Source: Patescibacteria group bacterium (GTDB lineage: Bacteria > Patescibacteriota > Minisyncoccia > Phycocordibacterales > UBA9973). From it: DNA of 14,700 nucleotides. The stretch's first letter is position 1; the number at the start of each line of letters is the position of its first letter. The notes under the pieces were generated by a model. The model did not search any database and had not been told where the DNA came from. It saw only the letters and a program-made list of their open reading frames with translations. The stretch lies in contig JAHJBA010000037.1 in the NCBI GenBank assembly GCA_018813625.1, positions 1 through 14,700 on the forward strand, read 5' to 3'. Below, piece by piece: positions 10,133 to 14,700 of this stretch. A program made the translations under genes and the position numbers.

Positions 10133-13100
10133 TTACTTATTCAACATTCCACGAGTTATTGGTCCAACAAATCCTGTTGTTTTAATTCCATTTGCTTTTT
10201 GGTATTTAATAACAGCAGCTTTTGTAAAAGGGCCAAAGTAGGTCGTCTCATTTCCTTTTGACCCTACGCCAGATTTAGATAACGCAAAACCACTACCGTT
10301 GAGATACTCCTGAAGGGCCTTAACGTCAGTACCTTTATTTCCAAGACCAATATTTCTCTGTAATTTTAGACTTTCCTCTATCTTATTTGCAATAATTGGA
10401 CTATATGTCTGTGCTAATTCTACCTTCTTTTCAGCTTCTATCTTAGCAATAATTGGAGCAATAACTTTATTTAATTCTTTGTCTTGAGTTATTTTAGTTT
10501 TTGATCTTACTCCGCCAACGCTAACGACTTTTTTAGCTTCTTCTACCTTAACTCCATTCTCTCGACGTTCAGCGTTAAGCGCAAATGAGAAATTTGGCTC
10601 AGGGGAAGCAATATCTTTGACTGTGAACAAGAACACTTTAGATTCGTCAGCTAAGGCAGTTTGAACGCAACTATTAATCGGCAAAATATTTCCTTCGGCA
10701 TCTTGAAGACCAGCAATTTCATATCCATCCAAAACATTTAGACAAAGATCAATTGACCAATCTTCAGCAGAAGAAATAGTTATAGGATAATACTCAACAT
10801 CATTCTCCCAAATTGTGTAATCAGGGTATGCAATATTTAGCTGAGATCCCCATATTATATTTATCATACCAGCTAAATATTTGATCGAACCATCTTTCTT
10901 TATAATTTTTTGAATGTGAAGATTCTTGGTTATAACACGACGACATTCTTGATTATCTGATCCATCATTATTGCCACATTTAATTGACACTACATCATTA
11001 TCGTCATCATCGTCTTCTTCTTGGAATTTGGAATCACACTTAAAGTTTTTAAACTTACCAGTATAAACCGTATCATTTCCTTGTACATCAAAGTATTTAG
11101 CAATAACCAGGAAACGTCCTGCATGATTTTCTCCAGCAAAACATTGTCCCTTATTATCTGTCACACAAGAACCAACCTGACCTATGCCAGCTTCATAAAT
11201 CACATTAAGATTATTTTTGGGAGGCCTCTTTGATTTATACGCATTAATAAAGTCTGAATTATCTCTGTCAAATATTCTTACCTCTACGCCAGCAAGAGGA
11301 ACTTTGCATTCTGGATTAGGTTTCCCATTAGGAAGATATCCACAAACACCAGTTTTGGCCTGATCAATAATATGCATATCAACATTTGTTATATCACCAA
11401 ATGGACATCCATGCATATCTTGAGAGTTACTAATACTTACAGAATAATAGTCTGAATCAGGACGAACTGTAGTTTCAGCTGTGATGGTATTTCCTACTAC
11501 CTTAAATTCATCCTGGCTAAGATTTCCCTTAACAGCAATCTTATCTCCTTGATGTTCAAATGGCGAGCCTTTCACATTAGAAACCGCAATATCTCCGCCA
11601 CCAATCAAGGTAGCAACCGTCTTATAGTAGACATAACCAGAATTTATGGTTTTGAACCAATCACCGTAGTTACCGGCAATAATCTTGCCTTTACCTCTTT
11701 GTATAATCCAAGAACCCTTAGGAACAGAACTTGAAATAGAATCATCAATAATACCAGTATTAAGAGCAACATGATATTTATCGTCAGTTCCTTTTAAGAT
11801 TTCTGTGCCATCTGCCAAGAAGACCTTAGCTGTGGTAACACCAGCGATATTGCTATAGAAATTTTTTATTTCAAGAACATATTCACTTGGGGTATTGATG
11901 CCCGGAGTCTCAGGACATTGATCTTCTGAATCTAATACTCCGTCTCCGTCCGTATCAGAGACAAGGGTGATGTTTTTAATAACCTCAGTTTTGTTACAAT
12001 TTTTATCGTAAGCAGATTCATAAACTGTATTCAATCCTTCAGTTAAAGTTAGGTCAAAGCTAAATTTTCCATCTTCGTTGACTATAACCTCTGCAGAAGT
12101 ACTTCCATTTCCGTTAACCAAAGTAACGTAGAGTAAAGAACCATCACCAGATTGATTAGTATCACAAACTTTCTTCAAGATAATTTCTGTTCCCGTATCT
12201 CTGACAACAACAGACATATCATACTCAAACATTTCAGATGCCTTTGGGTCGCCAACCATTACATAAAGTTTTTGAGCTTTAAGTAGTTTTTCTACAGAAA
12301 GTTCATTACTGTAATCTACTTTATCAATAGATATTGTAGTATTAACACTTGTTGCTCTTAATATATTAGCATTGTAATCAAACGACAGGGCTATCTTTCC
12401 ATCTAGAGATTCATATTTATTATTTGATGAATTCAGAGTTATGCTTGGTTCGCAGGAAGGATTTTCAGAACACATTTCCCCAATACCAAACTCATCTTCA
12501 GCTCTACCGGTGATATTAATATCTTTTGTTCTTACTGTGATAGAACATTGTCCTTTTTCGTCAAATTCACACTGATCATTTGTGATAGTTGGTGGAGTAG
12601 TATCTGTGACCTCAGAAAAGATCATCGTGTCGTCTGGATTGGTTGTAGTTGTTACGTCAGTCCATCCCGGTATCGGATCTTGGCCAATTGTGTTAGTCAT
12701 TACGCCAGTATTTTCTTCAATAGTGAAATAAAAAGTCTTGTTTTCTGTATTTGAAGGCATTAAGTAGGTCTTGATATAATAATCACCTGGAGTCAACCTA
12801 GCTGTTTTTTCCGTTCCCTGTTCAACGCTGATGGATGTATTAAACCCATTGGCATGGAATATTACTACTCTTTCAGATGATAAGCCATTAACAAACTTTT
12901 CGTTGTAACCATCAACACTAAGTGTGTCGTTCTGGTTAGTTGTAGTTTTTACACTAGTCCAGTTTGGCAAAACTGCCTGACCGGAAGTGCTTACAATCTT
13001 ATAGTCAGCGTTAACAGTAAAGTGCACCACTTTGTTAGGAACATTATAAGGCATTTGGTAAGTCGTGATAACATAGTCACCAACTGGTAAGTCTAAGGTA

Positions 13101-14700
13101 GCACTCTGGCCAGGAGAGACTCTTGGATAAATCGTGCCACTGGCAACTGAAGAAATAGAGAGATCTTCAGTGTCTTGTAGTTGGTTTACATACACGGTCT
13201 TTGTCGCCTGCACCAATTCGTTAAATATAATTGTAGAGTCTTTAATGGTCACATAGTCAGGAGCATTAATATTAGTTAAGGTTCCATCTTGGTTGAGCTT
13301 GAAAGTGAAAAGATAAACAGATCCTGGAAGATAAACATTGTAATATCCTGGAATAAGCATCTGGTTATAGTTTGTCCCAGCATAAAGTTCTGAGCCAGCA
13401 TAGTATCCTGCCCACCATCCTTGATCTTCTTTGGTTGGACCGAAAGAATAATAGTCTGAGATACGATTATTTATGAAACTTGTAGAAAAACCAACAGCAG
13501 TAACATTGTTTCCTTCAATATTAATCCAGTTTTTATTTTCCACGGGAACTATTTCAGCTACTCCATCCTTGTTGGCATCTTCAATAGTAAATCTAAATGG
13601 ATCTAAAATATCATCCCCATAGAAATATGAGTGCCAAGGTATGAGACCATATTTATACCAAGAATCTGCAAAAACAGGCATGAGATTAAGAGACTGAGAA
13701 CCTCCTGGGGCAATCCAATCCGTCGAAGAATAGAAACTATCAAGTGTGGTTGAGTTTTTAAGATTTACTTGAAGACCATGGATATCAAAAGTCTGATTTC
13801 CGTCATATGTTAACCATGTATGACTTGATAAAGGATCTTTACCTGAAGTATCGGTTACGGTGCAATCAGAATTAAGAGTGAAGTCAGCAATAGGTTCTGC
13901 GCCATAAGACCAAGCTACAAAAGTTGCAATTCTATAATCTCCTGGAGTCAAATTCATCGTGGCTGAGCTTTGAGGTGAAATCCAATCAGTCGTTTCAGGA
14001 TTATTAACTTGTTCATTGGTAAGTTTGTTGTCATAGGTGATGGAACAGGTTGAAGGTCCTGGTGGTGTACCTACAGTAAGAGTATTGGTACCCTCGCCAG
14101 TAGCTGTTTGACCCGCAGGAAGATTTGTTTGAGTTATATTGGAGAGCAAACCATCCAAGCCAACTGTGTAATTAACTGTAAAAACATTTGCTGCACCATT
14201 TAATGCATAAGTAGCAGGCGCCATTTGCGCACTGCAAGTATTACTACCTTCAGTTCTGGCAGATAAGACACAAATCCCATAAATAAATTCATCAAGGTTG
14301 TTTACAAAATTTTCAGTATATCCTTGAATAGTGAGCGTATGAGCTTCGTTGTCAACAATAACTGGAACATTGTTTGTATTGCTGGTAATTGTGATTACTC
14401 CGGTATCTGAAATATTATAATCAATTGTAAATACATACCCCGCACTAACAATAGAATAATCGCCTGGTGTTACACTAAGATTGCAAGTATTAGTTTTTCC
14501 AGCGGGATTTGAAAGTACGCATTGACCATAAAGATAGTCAGTATCTAAGTTGTTTACAAGTGTTACTGGAAAAGTTCCAACTTCTTGGGCTTGAACTTTA
14601 ATCCCCAAGATGTTCAAAATGTTTTGCAAAAAAGATTTTGAAAGCTTGCGGTGATCATATTTACCACCATTAATATTCCATTCTGGAACATTAACCTCAA
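10133..14700 (-). CDS. Giant secreted surface protein with tandem repeats and C-terminal peptidoglycan-binding domain (5' end beyond window)
   Basis: The frame is open to the right edge. The in-frame TTG at 14629 is not a convincing start, since codons upstream (EVNVPEWNINGGKYDHRKLSK) continue without a stop. Numbering from that TTG gives 1498 codons. Residues ~22-672 hold about seven diverged tandem units of 75-100 aa with a core of VNNL, LxPGDYxI, FTI and a terminal V-x-GY; units 6 and 7 are most alike (MPYNVPNK versus MPSNTENK; WTSVKTTTN versus WTDVTTTTN). Residues ~678-885 look Ig-like. DTDGDGVLDSEDQCPETP (~889-906) is a thrombospondin-3-like calcium site. A Cys-containing module with an acidic EEDDDDDND tract (~1200) follows, then a charged helical stretch. 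Residues 1430-1498 form a PG_binding_1 domain (GNKGTDVKALQEYL, TYFGPFTKAAVIKYQK, GFVGPITRGMLNK). Likely exported by Sec and held on peptidoglycan; role in adhesion or host contact is inference. Confidence 0.88.
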   Translation of the reverse strand, partial: EVNVPEWNINGGKYDHRKLSKSFLQNILNILGIKVQAQEVGTFPVTLVNNLDTDYLYGQCVLSNPAGKTNTCNLSVTPGDYSIVSAGYVFTIDYNISDTGVITITSNTNNVPVIVDNEAHTLTIQGYTENFVNNLDEFIYGICVLSARTEGSNTCSAQMAPATYALNGAANVFTVNYTVGLDGLLSNITQTNLPAGQTATGEGTNTLTVGTPPGPSTCSITYDNKLTNEQVNNPETTDWISPQSSATMNLTPGDYRIATFVAWSYGAEPIADFTLNSDCTVTDTSGKDPLSSHTWLTYDGNQTFDIHGLQVNLKNSTTLDSFYSSTDWIAPGGSQSLNLMPVFADSWYKYGLIPWHSYFYGDDILDPFRFTIEDANKDGVAEIVPVENKNWINIEGNNVTAVGFSTSFINNRISDYYSFGPTKEDQGWWAGYYAGSELYAGTNYNQMLIPGYYNVYLPGSVYLFTFKLNQDGTLTNINAPDYVTIKDSTIIFNELVQATKTVYVNQLQDTEDLSISSVASGTIYPRVSPGQSATLDLPVGDYVITTYQMPYNVPNKVVHFTVNADYKIVSTSGQAVLPNWTSVKTTTNQNDTLSVDGYNEKFVNGLSSERVVIFHANGFNTSISVEQGTEKTARLTPGDYYIKTYLMPSNTENKTFYFTIEENTGVMTNTIGQDPIPGWTDVTTTTNPDDTMIFSEVTDTTPPTITNDQCEFDEKGQCSITVRTKDINITGRAEDEFGIGEMCSENPSCEPSITLNSSNNKYESLDGKIALSFDYNANILRATSVNTTISIDKVDYSNELSVEKLLKAQKLYVMVGDPKASEMFEYDMSVVVRDTGTEIILKKVCDTNQSGDGSLLYVTLVNGNGSTSAEVIVNEDGKFSFDLTLTEGLNTVYESAYDKNCNKTEVIKNITLVSDTDGDGVLDSEDQCPETPGINTPSEYVLEIKNFYSNIAGVTTAKVFLADGTEILKGTDDKYHVALNTGIIDDSISSSVPKGSWIIQRGKGKIIAGNYGDWFKTINSGYVYYKTVATLIGGGDIAVSNVKGSPFEHQGDKIAVKGNLSQDEFKVVGNTITAETTVRPDSDYYSVSISNSQDMHGCPFGDITNVDMHIIDQAKTGVCGYLPNGKPNPECKVPLAGVEVRIFDRDNSDFINAYKSKRPPKNNLNVIYEAGIGQVGSCVTDNKGQCFAGENHAGRFLVIAKYFDVQGNDTVYTGKFKNFKCDSKFQEEDDDDDNDVVSIKCGNNDGSDNQECRRVITKNLHIQKIIKKDGSIKYLAGMINIIWGSQLNIAYPDYTIWENDVEYYPITISSAEDWSIDLCLNVLDGYEIAGLQDAEGNILPINSCVQTALADESKVFLFTVKDIASPEPNFSFALNAERRENGVKVEEAKKVVSVGGVRSKTKITQDKELNKVIAPIIAKIEAEKKVELAQTYSPIIANKIEESLKLQRNIGLGNKGTDVKALQEYLNGSGFALSKSGVGSKGNETTYFGPFTKAAVIKYQKANGIKTTGFVGPITRGMLNK

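Noticed and set aside
10133..14629. TTG at 14629 as the start of the giant surface protein
   Set aside because: The same frame stays open to the window edge with ordinary codons, so the gene is simply truncated by the window.
1..14700. Alternative genetic code with UGA as glycine, as in some CPR lineages
   Set aside because: All long genes read through under the standard code with conserved motifs and no in-frame TGA. The complete genes stop at TAA or TAG, but eight genes are too few to draw a conclusion from the lack of TGA stops.

Overview
This is an AT-rich window in which every gene I can support lies on the minus strand. It looks like a chromosome piece from the Candidate Phyla Radiation (Patescibacteria), most likely a Parcubacteria-type genome. 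Four observations support this. There is a very short Lys/Ala-rich histone-H1-like peptide. There is a cysteine-rich double-zinc-ribbon protein of a kind I associate with CPR genomes. Perfect GC-rich palindromes sit inside reading frames (CLPAGR-type insert in an ATP-grasp gene, PRLGG-type insert in murD). No gene start has a convincing Shine-Dalgarno sequence. Lineage is inferred from gene content, not from a marker phylogeny.

Layout, read in the direction of transcription (right to left). (1) 14700-10133: 5'-truncated gene for a giant secreted surface protein with tandem beta-sandwich-like repeats, an Ig-like/Ca-binding middle and a C-terminal peptidoglycan-binding domain, ending at an intrinsic terminator. 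(2) 10053-9097: Ddl-like ATP-grasp gene whose last codons and stop lie inside tRNA-Pro(CGG) (9106-9036). (3) 9035-8508: a 528-nt gene-free stretch. It holds a candidate ~105-nt rod-shaped small RNA with its own extended -10 promoter and U-tract, a GC-rich palindrome, a 92-nt second foldback, one consensus DnaA box, AT-rich inverted repeats and a (CG)5 palindrome. (4) 8507-8403: the H1-like peptide, followed by a strong terminator. (5) 8299-2848: the tight run secA-murE-zinc-ribbon protein (gaps of 9 and 7 nt). (6) 2751-1930: an HD-domain protein with its own promoter and a terminator whose loop contains its stop codon. (7) 1886-1: murD, split by one frameshift near 1105-1119, then a 5'-coupled RBBP9/YdeN-type alpha/beta hydrolase running off the left edge.

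Functionally the window is about the cell envelope. MurE and MurD extend the peptidoglycan stem peptide, the ATP-grasp protein resembles D-Ala-D-Ala ligase, SecA exports proteins, and the giant protein is built to bind peptidoglycan. The items that merit follow-up most are the candidate small RNA, the duplicated zinc-ribbon/repeat protein co-transcribed with secA and murE, the interrupted murD, and the shared TGn(-10) promoters placed so close to ATG that several mRNAs may be leaderless.
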